Assembly: GCF_002865645.1 (NCBI RefSeq) | Contig: NW_020194512.1 | Span: 3,637,183 to 3,701,182, forward strand | DNA: 64,000 nucleotides | Reading direction: 5' to 3' | From: Hyaloscypha bicolor E | Lineage: Eukaryota; Ascomycota; Leotiomycetes; Helotiales; Hyaloscyphaceae | In this document: positions 12,907-23,550 of the stretch, piece by piece | How positions within the stretch are numbered: the stretch's first letter is position 1 | Layout: each line of letters begins with the position of its first letter | Position numbers and translations under genes: made by a program | The notes under the pieces: generated by a model | Database searches by the model: none | What the model was told of the DNA's origin: nothing | Seen by the model: only the letters and a program-made list of their open reading frames with translations

Positions 12907-12994
12907 ATAGTCGGACTTAACGTCGCGCTAAAGGGGCCCTACCCTTTAGTCGGGGAAAGCGATGTGTCCCGGGAAAGCAAAGTGTCCCGCACCA
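12907..12994 (+). repeat. Left terminal inverted repeat (88 bp)
   Basis: GC-rich repeat at the left end. It contains a hairpin (CTAAAGGG, six-base loop, CCCTTTAG) and two adjacent 18-bp direct repeats at 12953-12970 and 12971-12988 (GGGAAAGCGATGTGTCCC and a near-copy). It matches the right repeat except for an A in the second unit where the right end predicts G. Confidence 0.93.
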
Positions 12995-13280
12995 CACCAA
13001 AATTACTATGTGACCGTGGATAATAATTAGGCACCATATAACAGATAATCCCCTAAATTATAGGTGATTAAAGATATAATATTCTATTACTTAAATACTA
13101 CAAAATCTGCATTTTGAGCTATAGAATTAGTTAATATTACTAATCTGGATAGTAAAGAATACAGATCTACCTTCTCCCTACCTACCCCTCTATTTATACC
13201 CCCTCTTGACCCTCCTATCTCCTAATCTGATCCCTTAGATTCCTCTAATATTGCCCGTATATATAATTAGCTAAGAGAGT

Positions 13281-15318
13281 TCCCCTTTACCCGGTGAGCT
13301 TATTCAGATATAAGTATTACAGGATTAATAGGAATATCGGTAAAGATTACGGGATCTTTGGCCTATATACGATCGAATTTAGCTTGCTCCTTAGCTACCT
13401 TATTGTAAAGTAATTAGTATTTAATTCGAATGGCTTCAAGCTCGCTTTCCGTAGGTTCGTTTTGGGGATCGCGAATTAGTATTAGGAGCTCGGGAGGAAT
13501 AATTATATTAGTTCCAAGAACTTGCTTCTTTGCTTATGCCTCTAGATCTCTTACTCTCTTCTTCCTCTCTCTTTCTGCCGCTCGTATGGCGATTCCTACT
13601 TTTTTAAGAGCTTCCTTTTTAGCTAATTTAGCCTTTGCAAGCTGTCTTTTGGCCTTCTTTAGCTCCTTCTCTGCTGCGTTCCTCACTTTAATCTTCTTCT
13701 TTTCCAGAGTATTAGATGTATTTAACTACCCTCCTCTTTGGAAACTAAGCCATATGTTTAGCTTAGCCTTATGACGTTTAACCTGTACCTTGCAAGTATT
13801 CTGGGCATCCAGCTCTTGTAAACTTCCAAGTATTAGGTAGTTCTTAGTAGCCTTAATTATAACTGAATACTCTTTATAAGGGGAAAAGCTTAAAGCATCC
13901 AGAATCTTGTTATTAAGATTATCGAGCTATAGAACGCATTTGTTATATAAAGAAGGAGGTTTTGGAAGGATAGGTAATTAGTATTCGTAAATAGGAGCAG
14001 GAGCAGGAGCAGGCATAGTAAATTATATGTTTTCTGTATCCGATTTAGTTTCCGATTCAGATCCAAACTCCAGGAATTAAAGGCTAGTATCTTTCCTTCT
14101 CTTTTTGCTATATTTCTTAAGCTTTCTCTATATTACTTTAAAACTAATAGGCCAAATTCTAGTATTCTAAAAGGTATATTTAATTATATAAATAGTAAAT
14201 ATCTTCTTCCTTATTCCAGGAAAATCACGAAAGAAGTACTAGATATTATATTCCGGCTCATATAAGCGAATCGCATTTATAATATTAACCTATTAGTAAT
14301 ATTTCCATTCCCTAAAAACACTAATATTATATGGTTAAAGTAGGTAGGTTTGGTAAGAGAGGAATTAGATAATTTATATCTTATTAAATATAGCTTTTAA
14401 GATAAAATTATTTACTTAATAGTAAGTTGCTCTATTAATTAAGAGAATATACTATTTCTTATTAGGACTATAATTATTATACTTAATAAAATAATCTAAC
14501 CAAACCATATAAATACCCTCGTTTATATATCCTATAAAAGAGACTATAATAACCTTATAGCCGGTTATATTTTCGTAGAACCAAGAAATCATAATTATAA
14601 TTCCAGGGATAATTACTACTAGAGAAATTGCTTTATTATCTGCAGATATATACTCAATTATTATAAGAGATATGTGATTTTCTGGTATTCCTATATATAT
14701 CTTCTTAATTCTAATTAGAATAACTACTTTCTCTTCTATAGGTATATAAATTTGTACTTCTTTCTCGTCTATATTATATATCCGATCCCTATAGCATATT
14801 CCAGTTTCCTCTAATACCAGATAATATTTAGTTTCAAACTAGTCGTATAGGCTCTGTTCGGTATAGAGATTAATACGGTAGCTCGTAATGGGCTTTGTCT
14901 TAATTATATGGAGTTCTGAAGTATTCTTTAGCTATTAAGAGAACTACTTCCAAGATAGAGCCGTTTTATTATCCTCCGTTTATATTCACATTATGTAATT
15001 ATATATTATTTGCTTCGTGGCTTCCTTTCCTCTATTAATTATATATAATACCGTATACTGAATTAATGCCTCGTATTAATTAGAACAGAGGATCTTGTTC
15101 TGCCTTCCCTTTTATACTCTTACTATCCCTATCTTCTTCCTTTCTCTCTGCCATACTTTCCTTACTATATCTTCATTTCGTACGTAATACGTACGTACTA
15201 TAGTCACAGGAGTCTCTTCTGGATTAGCCTTGAGGAACTAAATAGCCTTATGGAGCTTATTCTTCTCTGGCATATTACGGAGAAGCGTATTCTTGGGAAG
15301 GTTACTTAGGCGAGCCAT
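13281..15318 (-). pseudogene. Decayed pogo/Fot1-type DDE transposase
   Basis: Read from an ATG at 15318 on the minus strand, the frame starts MARLSNLPKNTLLRNMPEKN and soon meets TAG where glutamine would fit (KAI-stop-FLKANPEE), then TAA before KGRQNKIL. Further on, the DDE catalytic core is recognisable: RIYNIDEKEVQ corresponds to the first-Asp motif (NxDE), then ISADNKAISLVVIIPG, and GYINEGIYMVWLDYFIKY corresponds to the Gly-Trp/Tyr region before the second Asp. A lysine/alanine-rich coiled tail (KKAKRQLAKAKLAKKEALKK) lies near 13600, as in Fot1 transposases. The many CAA/CAG to TAA/TAG changes look like RIP. The 3' limit is approximate. Confidence 0.82.
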
Positions 15319-15421
15319 TGCTATCGAATTTGACAGATTTTCAGGGTAATTTGGGCTGGTGGTAATCAAATTAATTAATTTTCACTATAGGTATTCTATA
15401 TAAATTAGAAATTTTTGCGAT

Positions 15422-15509
15422 TGGTGCGGGACACTTCGCTTTCCCGGGACACATCGCTTTCCCCGACTAAAGGGTAGGGCCCCTTTAGCGCGACGTTAAG
15501 TCCGACTAT
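15422..15509 (-). repeat. Right terminal inverted repeat (88 bp)
   Basis: Reverse complement of the left repeat with one mismatch. It holds the same hairpin and the same pair of 18-bp units at 15428-15445 and 15446-15463. The outer end is CCGACTAT followed by the TA duplication. Confidence 0.93.
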
Positions 15510-16559
15510 TACTACTCCCCAGACACTTGCTGATTAATTACTGTTCCATGCTTCAACCGCCTCGCCCACCTGCCTCAATTTCTCGTGCTTTTTTCTATCC
15601 TCTTCACATGTCCTCGCACGTGCTTTTTCCATTTCAAGTTAAATCACGCGACTTTGTAGCAAATCGCAAAGGGCGCTGTTGAAGGGGCAAATTCTCTGAA
15701 TCCTCCTCATTTGCCGATTTTCATTGTCGGGGCGATTTTCTCCGTTCACCGACAGTCACTCATTCACGATTTTCCTCACGCCCAAGAATTTTCACTTCGG
15801 AGATGGTCTAATAGTTTTTCCATCTCTATAACTTCCATGATCTCGCTTGTAGTTCGTGTGTTCGTCTGTTAATCGCGTTCAAGCTTTTTCCATTCCTTCT
15901 CGTCGAGTGACAGTGAGCTTTTTTCTTTCCAACGCGATAGTCCGTGAATTCTGCAGCCATTGATCAAGAATAGAGCAAACGTATTCCCAGTTGATTACAG
16001 ACTGCCAACAGATAAGCTTTACGGCGTTGCTATCTTGAAGCCAAGATGTAATCTTCAAATCCTTCTCAATGCAAACAAGCGGAAGTGCGGCATGTCGCGT
16101 GAGTGGCGTTCCCCTCCACAACCACCAATGTCTTTGACCCCCTAGCGGGAGGAGAAAAAAATGGCCGATTTTGACAAATTCAGCGGACACCAGAAAATTA
16201 GTATTTACTAGACAGCAAATTAACTTTCTCTTTACGACTTCTTACAGTCATACCAGATCTCGCAAGTCCTATATACGTCTTTTGCACCTTTAATTGACTT
16301 GTATTGTCTCGAAAAGAGGGCAGGAAGTTGAGGTTTTGGTGTTGGCACAGAGGCCAATTTCGGCCGCTTATTTCTCCTACGAAGATACCCCTCCACCCCG
16401 CCACTCCCACACTAACTCCACACGGCCGAGACCAATCATTAACCCCTCTGATTCGCCGTTCACAGCTGCATCCCACTTTCTTCACTTTTCTATCCGAACT
16501 TGCCCTCCCCATGACGTTCCCGGCACACCATCGCAAGAGCGCGAGAGAGTATACCGTCG
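15510..16559. other. Upstream region of the MFS transporter gene
   Basis: About 1 kb between the transposon and the next start codon. It contains pyrimidine-rich tracts and several short frames without recognisable domains. It is taken to hold the promoter and 5' leader of the downstream transporter. Confidence 0.35.
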
Positions 16560-18536
16560 ATGCCCTTGACCATCGACCCTAAACCCTTCGAACGAGAGGC
16601 GAGAGATGATTTCCATGGCGCAGCGGAGCGAGAATCTAGTGATGGAGACCGCGTGGCTGCTATTGATCTGGATGAGGTAGAGACGGAGGGCGGTGTCGCA
16701 GCTGGGGATAGCCCCGTCGTGAGCGAGAAGGATGAGCCGGTTACGTGGATGTCGTTGCCGCATAAGAGACAGCTGATTGTTTTGACCCTGTCGAGACTTT
16801 CGGAGCCGCTGGTGCAGACTTCATTGCAGGTAAGTCGATTGCCACTGTTTTCCGTCTAATGGATGGGGGCTCACCGCTTCGAAATTGTAGGCATATATGT
16901 TTTATCAGCTCAAGTCTTTCGACGAAAGTCTCTCCGACTCGATGGTTGCTTCGCAAGCTGGAATGATGGCTGCTGCCTTTACTGGGGCACAATTCACAAC
17001 AGCTATGATGTGGGGTCGGATATCAGATTCAGATAGAGGAGGAAGGAAGATGGTTATATTAATCGGACTTTCTGGGACAGGTACGCAAAATTCAGTTGCT
17101 CTTTGAGATCACCGTTGGAATAGACACGTAGCTGACATTGTTACAGCCATCTCAGTCTTAGGATTCGGCTTCTCGAAATCTTTCCTTCAAGCGATGTTCT
17201 TCCGAACAATCGGCGGAGCCTTGAACGGGAACGTCGGAGTAATGAGGACCATGATCTCTGAAATTGTGCGAGAGAAGAGGTGAGAAATGCCTTGCTCCTC
17301 ACGCTGAATACCGCTGACAAGATACCTAGATATCAATCAAGGGCCTTCCTCCTGTTGCCAATGACCTTCAACGTAGGAGTGATCATCGGCCCCATCCTTG
17401 GAGGTCTCCTTGCAGATCCAGCTGGAAGCTATCCCAAGCTGGTTGGAAGCATTGCGTGGCTCCAGAAATACCCATACGCAGCACCCAACATCGTCAGCGC
17501 CTTTCTCTTGCTATGCGCCGTTCTCGGAATATTCTTTGGTTTAGAAGAGGTATGCAAAACCACCTTTGTTCCCGTCAACCTGTCTATCCAATCTGACATC
17601 CACTAGACATTAGAATCCATCCGGCACGAAGAAGACCTAGGGAAGAAAATTACCCGCAAAGTCTCACAACTCTTCCGGGGCGGTAGATCCTCCTCCGAGT
17701 TCTCACACGAATACTCAGCCGTCCCCGGCACGCCTACAGACGTGGAACTCTCGCCCCCCAAATCCCGCCAAAAAGCCACACCGCGATGGAAGCAAAAGCT
17801 CCCCTTCCGTCGCATCTTCACCTACAACGTGATCTGCACGCTCGTCGCCCACAGTCTAATGGCCACCCACCTCGGAACCTTCAACAACCTCTGGTACGTC
17901 TTCCTGTCAACACCCGTCGCGCCACCCTCAACACCAAGGAAGTTGCCATTCATTTTTACCGGTGGACTCGGCATGCCGCCTAGAGATGTGGGTTTTGCTA
18001 TGGCAGTGTTAGGAGTGATAGGCATCCTGATGCAGCTCCTCATCTATCCCGTCATCAACGCGCGTCTCGGGACCGTCAAAAGCTGGCGGATCTTCCTGGC
18101 CGCTTTTCCACTCGCTTACATACTCGTCCCTTTCCTCTCAATCGTACCCTCTCGCTCTCCTGCCCCTGCGGAAAAAGACGGGATACTGGTTTGGATCAGT
18201 CTTTGTGTGGTGCTATTCATCCAGGTCACGGGACGCACGTTTGCACTCCCAGCCACGACGATACTTGTTAATAATGCGAGCCCACATCCGAGTGTACTTG
18301 GGACTATGCATGGGATTGCGCAGAGTATGTCAAGTGCTGCGAGGACATTTGGTCCTGCACTAGGAGGCAAGTTGTATGGAGTTGGATTGAAGGGAGGTGT
18401 GGTGGGCGCGGTGTTTTGGGGGTTGAGTGGGGTTGCGGTGGTGAATTGTATAGCGTCTCATTATGTGAAAGAAGGAGATGGGCATGAGATCATTCTTGAG
18501 GGGGATGAGGAGGTGGAGGAGGGAAGGGCGGTGTAG
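16560..18536 (+). CDS. MFS transporter, DHA1-like (ZIF-like/YCR023C type), 5 exons
   Basis: This encodes a 12-helix major-facilitator protein of about 580 aa. Exons are 16560-16829, 16891-17080, 17147-17279, 17330-17549 and 17607-18536; introns are 50-66 bp and all joins are in frame. After an acidic N-terminal tail of about 70 aa comes LSRLSEPLVQTSLQAYMFYQ (TM1). The loop 2-3 motif A is visible as GRISDSDRGGRKMVI, and GVIIGPILGGLLADPAG is the antiporter motif of TM5. A long serine-rich cytosolic loop separates the two halves. These signatures place it among drug:H+ or metabolite antiporters (Pfam MFS_1), near the zinc-induced-facilitator-like group. The transported compound is not predictable. 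A multidrug-resistance role is possible but unproven. Confidence 0.9.
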
Positions 18537-19177
18537 AGGAGTTCGGTTAGAGGGACGGTAGATTTTTGATGAGGCACTAGAGGACTGGAGTTTGGAGATG
18601 TTATGATGCGAGTTCGCTGAATATACTAACAAAGTCTTGCACACGAGACTATGAGAGGTCAACTTGAGTGAGTTGAAAGGCGGAATGTTCTGTTGCCTTG
18701 CCAGGCCATAGCTCGTTGGTGTCCCATAATTAAATTGGATGGAACGGAAAACGAGATTGTAATCGGAGGTTAAAAATGCGAAGGTTCGCAGGAGGGAGGG
18801 ATCAGACGGAGCCGCGAGAAAGTCCGGTCACGTGCAGTGTCGCCTAGCACGGCACTTGGCTTGACGACGACGAACCTCGCTCTCCTATGCTCCAATTTAC
18901 ACAGAGAAGTTCCAAGAAGTACACCTGCATTTTCTGTCCTTAACTTTCCGATCCCCTGAATAAAGGACTTCTACAATTGTCAACAAGATCCTACGATCGC
19001 TGTCGCCGCGTTCTATACATTCCCTTGCGAGATCAAAGGCCGGCGGTCCCAGTGAAGAAACGCTTCATTCTCCCCGGTACTCCCACTTTCCACGCTTCAC
19101 AGGAAGCGGCTGGTAGCCAAGCGATTAAGTTACCCCTGAGCCCCTTTTCCAAGCGGATAAAGTAAACAAACGCAACC
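18537..19177. other. Intergenic region and promoter of the SPT10-like gene
   Basis: A 641-bp spacer. It has a CACGTG E-box at 18829-18834, about 350 bp before the next start codon, and a pyrimidine-rich leader. No gene is seen. Confidence 0.45.
18829..18834. promoter_or_regulatory. E-box CACGTG upstream of the SPT10-like gene
   Basis: The hexamer CACGTG within GGTCACGTGC is the core site of fungal bHLH factors such as Cbf1. A similar TCACGTGA stands upstream of CCT7 at 23254-23261. The motif is short and could be by chance. Confidence 0.3.
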
Positions 19178-20872
19178 ATGCCCGCCATGCTCGACGACCC
19201 AGCCAGCGCCCCCATCTTTCGCGCATCAGGCTCTGCACCCTTCCCTTCCCCGCACGACACCAACCTTTCCCTCCCAGAAGACGTCTTCCCACGCCAAGTC
19301 ACGCTCCGCGACCGAGTAACAATCGCGACCATCGTTCCCTTCCCCTCCCCACACCAAGTCCCAGCCTCCCTGCTCGCCTACCTGTCCGACCAACTCAACA
19401 AGGAGATAGAAATGGGCGACACCTACCCAATGATCGACACTATGTCCGTTGATAAATTCGCCTCATACTGGTTCCAGAACTTCGGCGCCATCATGCTCCT
19501 TGGCAACATCGAGTCTCCAGACGAGGTAACAGAAGGAAAAGACTGGGCGCGCGAATGTCTGGGAAGTTTCTATATCAAGCCGAACTACCCAGGACGCAGC
19601 TCACACGTCTGCAATGCTGGCTTCCTGGTCACCGACGCTGCACGAAATCGTGGCGTTGGAAGACTGATGGGAGAATCCTATCTCGAATGGGCACCACGAC
19701 TAGGCTACACCTACTCCGTCTTCAATCTCGTATTCGAGACCAACGTCGTGAGTTGTCGGATCTGGGATGCATTGGGATTCAAGCGCATCGGCCGCGTCAA
19801 AGGAGCAGGAAACCTGAAGTCATATCCTGGCCAACTGATCGACGCCATAATCTACGGCCGCGACCTAGGTCCTGAAGGAGAAGACTTCGTTTCCGAGGAG
19901 AGGTTCGATAAAATTAAGTTCTACCTCAAATACGGCAAATACCCGGCTGGGGCAGATCGCGCAGAGAAAAGTCGATTGCGGAGCGCGGCAACGCATTATA
20001 AGCTGCTTCCTGACACGGACAAGCTGATGCTGAAGGACAAAGAGGTCATCTCTGATCCGCAACGGCAGTATGAAATTGCTCGGAATGTACACATTCTCCA
20101 ACACGGCGGCATCAATAAGACGACTGCCACGATCGCGGAAAGGTATCACTGGGTGCGCATTAAAGAGACCGTCTCTCTCGTCATCAGGAATTGCACACAA
20201 TGCAAAGAGCTAGGCAAAGCGCCCATCGTCCGCGCAGACGGGGTAATCCGCCCCGCTCCCAGGCTCCCCCCTTCTTCCACCGGCCAAGGCGGCGTCAGTG
20301 CCGCAGGACGGGTCCTCTCCCTCCCCCACCAGACAGGCGACTCCTCACACGACGGCTTTCAAGGTGCGGGACAAGGCTCCGTGTCTCCTCAAGTACTCAA
20401 CCGATCCCTCCCCGGATCATCGACAGACCATGAGCATGGGATGAGAAGTCAGAACATCCATATGGGCGGCGGGGGCCAAGCACCGATTGCGAGGATGCAG
20501 AACGAGTATCTACCCCTCGACCCGCAGATCATGGAGGATGTCCGGAATCATTTGGGAGGGTACAATCAGAGCCCATCGCACCCGCTTTCACAGAGCCATT
20601 CACATTCTCAGGACAACGACGATGCAGAGTTTGAGCACGATGATCATCACCAGCATGATTCTGACTTTCAGCGGATGCTGGGCGGTGGAAGTGGATTGGG
20701 AGGAAGAGATGAAGGCGGGAATGAGGATCTAGATATGTTGATTGATCAGGATGATGATGGGGAGGAGGACGAGGATGAGGAGGGGGATATTATTCAGACG
20801 CAGGCTGAGGCGGCGGCCAGGGCGGCGGAGGAGGCGTTGAGGACTGTGGGGAGGGAGTATGGTGGTGCTTGA
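19178..20872 (+). CDS. SPT10: SPT10-like protein: GNAT acetyltransferase domain plus integrase-type zinc finger
   Basis: A single-exon gene of 564 aa. Residues about 45-235 form a GNAT acetyltransferase domain: the acetyl-CoA loop is R156-N-R-G-V-G161 within VTDAARNRGVGRLM, followed by LVFETNVVSCRIWDALGFKRI. Residues about 298-345 form an H2C2 zinc-binding module like that of retroviral-type integrases, with H305, H309, C339 and C342 (NVHILQHGG ... NCTQC). This pairing is characteristic of yeast Spt10, which activates histone genes by binding their upstream elements through the zinc module. The remaining 210 residues are low-complexity, with His/Ser/Gln-rich and Asp/Glu-rich tracts, and are probably disordered. 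It ends 353 bp from the convergent CCT7. The domain pairing is clear; histone-gene regulation is inferred from yeast. Confidence 0.8.
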   Translation: MPAMLDDPASAPIFRASGSAPFPSPHDTNLSLPEDVFPRQVTLRDRVTIATIVPFPSPHQVPASLLAYLSDQLNKEIEMGDTYPMIDTMSVDKFASYWFQNFGAIMLLGNIESPDEVTEGKDWARECLGSFYIKPNYPGRSSHVCNAGFLVTDAARNRGVGRLMGESYLEWAPRLGYTYSVFNLVFETNVVSCRIWDALGFKRIGRVKGAGNLKSYPGQLIDAIIYGRDLGPEGEDFVSEERFDKIKFYLKYGKYPAGADRAEKSRLRSAATHYKLLPDTDKLMLKDKEVISDPQRQYEIARNVHILQHGGINKTTATIAERYHWVRIKETVSLVIRNCTQCKELGKAPIVRADGVIRPAPRLPPSSTGQGGVSAAGRVLSLPHQTGDSSHDGFQGAGQGSVSPQVLNRSLPGSSTDHEHGMRSQNIHMGGGGQAPIARMQNEYLPLDPQIMEDVRNHLGGYNQSPSHPLSQSHSHSQDNDDAEFEHDDHHQHDSDFQRMLGGGSGLGGRDEGGNEDLDMLIDQDDDGEEDEDEEGDIIQTQAEAAARAAEEALRTVGREYGGA

Positions 20873-21225
20873 GAGTTGCTTATGAGGGATTCGGCCGCCG
20901 GCATTTTTGTGATTGGCGTTTGGAAGGCCGGGGGATTTTGTCTGATTTGACAAGGGGGGGTGAATAGAATTGCGTTATTTGCCGCTGAGAAGTTTGGATG
21001 AAAACATCTACTGGAGAAGGGTTGGGAGAAATATTACTTTACAAGCATTAGCAAACCATTATTGAGAATTGAGTGTAGTGAGAGAGCTCACTATCACGAA
21101 AGGGAATTCAATAGCACAAAGATCCAAGTCGCAATTCAACTATACTTTTCACTCTATTCATTCGTCTCATCTCATGTATAATATCATACATCGTGTCACC
21201 ACCCCCTCCCTTTTCACCCTCTGCC
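20873..21225. other. Convergent 3' spacer SPT10-like/CCT7
   Basis: A 353-bp spacer between two convergent genes. It holds their 3' untranslated regions and nothing else recognised. Confidence 0.5.
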
Positions 21226-23053
21226 CTACCGTCTGGGCATCCCTCTTCCCCGTCCCCTCAGCACTCTCTGCGCAGCTCCCGGCGGTAGACCTCTCTGCGG
21301 CGCTCCCGGCTGCGCACTCTCCTCATTCCGAATCGTCTCATCCACACTCAAAATCAAACAACTCGCCTCCGTAGCCGCTTGAATAGCATTAATCTTCACC
21401 AACGCCGGTTCCCACACAAACGCCTCAAGATTATCCCTGATCCCCTCATTCACGAAATCCACTCCCGCCCAAATATTGCCCTTTCTATGCTCAACACGAA
21501 GCTTGTTCAGGATATCGGTAGCGTCGAAGCCAGCATTGTCGCAGAGTTGGCGAGGGATGACCTCCAGTGCTTTGGCGAAGGATTTAATGATCGCTTGCTG
21601 CTTGTGGGGGACATTCTTGTCGGCGTAGCGGTGCAGGTACGCAGAGACTTCCATCTCGCAGGCTCCACCACCGGCGACAATGGTGTTATTCTTGATGGCG
21701 CGCTTGACGATCATGATTGCATCGTGGAGAGAACGTTCGACTTCTGCGATGAACTGTTCAGCACCGCCGCGGAGCACTAGAGTGCAGGTTTTTGCGGCAG
21801 GGCAGTCCTCGAAGAAGTTGTAGCGCTCACCGCCGATTTGCCGCTCTTCGAAAGTACCGCAGGTTCCCAAGTGCTCTGGGTGAATGTCAGAGCAGGTGGA
21901 TTGGATGGAACCACCTGTTGCTTGGATGACGCGCTCGAGGTCATCAGAAGAGACGCGGCCGGCGCAGAAGATGTCTCGATCTGCAAAGTATTGCGTTGCA
22001 AGATCTCCAATGGGTAGCTTGGACAGCACAACCTTTGCGCCGGTCTTGTATAGAGCCTCCATCTTGTTGTAAATTATCTGCCATTCCGCGTCCACGATAG
22101 CTTGATATTCAGAAACCTGCTCGACTCGCACTTCGGCATTGTCTTTCTCAGACTTGAGCTCGAGTTCGACATTTAGGCAGACGATTTTGGGGTTCTTGAA
22201 GGATTTGGGTTGTTGTTCGAATCCTGCATATGAGAAAGTCTTTTTGAATGCGACACCGTTGACAAATAGAGAGTCGGTGAGCGAGCCACCAGGAATTTTC
22301 TTGATGCCGATGAGTTTTTCGTTCAAGTCGTCTTGGTCGAGGGATAGAACCGCATCAACAACCACTACAACGATTAGTAAAATTTACACAACCCAGGTAC
22401 CAAAACATACTCTTCGTAAAGAACCCGGTATTCCTCTTAATCAGCTTTGAGCTCATAGCCGTGCCCGCTAACTTGCTCAATGTCTCCCTCTTGTTACCCT
22501 CACTCGTATTAACAGCAATCTCCTTTACCTTATTGACGGCCATGGTGCTCGCTCTCCGCAGACCCTTGATAATAGTCTGCGAGCTAACACCTTGCTCCAC
22601 ATGATCCTTAATCTCTTTCAAAATCTCGCCCGCAAGCACAACAACAGATGTGGTACCGTCTCCAACTTCAGCGTCTTGTGATCTCGCAATGTCGGTCAGG
22701 ATTCGTGCGGCGGGGTGGACGATGTCGAGGAGCTGTGTCAAGTCAGCTCTGGGATCCATATGGGATGAGGACGACGTATTACCTTCATAACGGTTGCGCC
22801 ATCGTTCGTAATCGTTTGCTTGCCATTTGCATCTACCAACAACAAATCTCCTCCATAAGGACCAAGCGTACTTCGTATCGTAGCTTGAACAGCTAAACAA
22901 GCGTTGATGTTCGATATAATCTGTCCCTTGCCTTGCGACGAGTCCGTGCCTGCGTTTTATGCTTGTTAGAATCATATATTTCACTGGGAGATTCGTTGTT
23001 GACCGACCTTCCTTCAGCACAATGATCGTGGGGGTTTGGCCGCCGAAGGACAT
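21226..23053 (-). CDS. CCT7: T-complex protein 1 subunit eta (chaperonin CCT7), 4 exons
   Basis: This is one of the eight subunits of the cytosolic CCT/TRiC ring that folds actin, tubulin and other proteins with ATP. Exons in order of transcription are 23053-23008, 22949-22783, 22732-22411 and 22364-21226, with introns of 58, 50 and 46 bp; the product is 557 aa, the normal length. Seen: [16 protein letters not shown], the group II chaperonin motifs [30 protein letters not shown] and the ATPase motif [14 protein letters not shown], then [17 protein letters not shown] and [20 protein letters not shown] typical of eta. Near the C-terminus are [10 protein letters not shown] and an arginine/glycine-rich tail. 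The last intron joins FFTK to MVVDAVLSL. Convergent with the SPT10-like gene. Confidence 0.97.
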
Positions 23054-23550
23054 CTTTCCGCCTGCTTCGAAGCTATCTTACAAACAGTATCAAGATCGGA
23101 ATTATCTATCAGCTACTTAGAAGAGGATAGAGGCGTAGTGGGCAAGGCGTTGAGGTGTTGAAGAGCTTGGTTCGGTCAGGTCACCAAAGTCGTCGAGCTC
23201 TTCAAAAATTCGCGACTTACGCGACGACATGGCGCGCTAGAGGAAGGCATTTGTCACGTGATCCACTCATAGAAAAGGAGACGGGATGCAACAACGTACC
23301 AAGAGTCTCTAGTAGATCTTAGGTGGTGAGAGTGAAGATATTCTCTTGTTTATAGATTGGATTGGGTCACTTTTTTGTTTTATTTTTCTTTCTTTCTCGC
23401 TTCCATCACCAAGAGATGACCGTCTCTCATACACGACACCTTCATTCGACCTCTGGGATAGTTTAATGATCCCCCGTCTATGCGGTAGGTCCAAATGAGC
23501 TTCTGCCACAAAGGCCCTGTTTTCCTCCGCAATTTCTCCATTTTCACCCC
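23054..23550. other. CCT7 promoter region
   Basis: About 500 bp between the CCT7 start and the end of the next minus-strand gene. It holds the palindrome TCACGTGA at 23254-23261, about 200 bp upstream of the CCT7 ATG. No gene is seen. Confidence 0.45.
23254..23261. promoter_or_regulatory. TCACGTGA palindrome upstream of CCT7
   Basis: This eight-base dyad contains the E-box CACGTG, a common core element of ascomycete housekeeping promoters. It lies about 200 bp before the start codon. Function is inferred from position only. Confidence 0.35.

Larger units (their letters stand above)
12907..15509 (-). mobile_element. pogo/Fot1-like DNA transposon with TIRs and TA target duplication
   Basis: A 2603-bp element is bounded by 88-bp terminal inverted repeats (12907-12994 and 15422-15509) that differ at one base. 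It is flanked by TA on both sides (12905-12906 and 15510-15511), the target duplication of the Tc1/mariner/pogo superfamily. The interior is very AT-rich and carries a decayed minus-strand transposase. Both ends begin ATAGTCGGACTTAACG. The element has no intact open frame and must be non-autonomous. Confidence 0.93.

Noticed and set aside
13430..13774. Plus-strand frame of 114 codons rich in Leu, Phe and Ser
   Set aside because: It is the complement of the lysine/alanine-rich coiled tail of the decayed transposase; the hydrophobic look is an artefact of the antisense strand.
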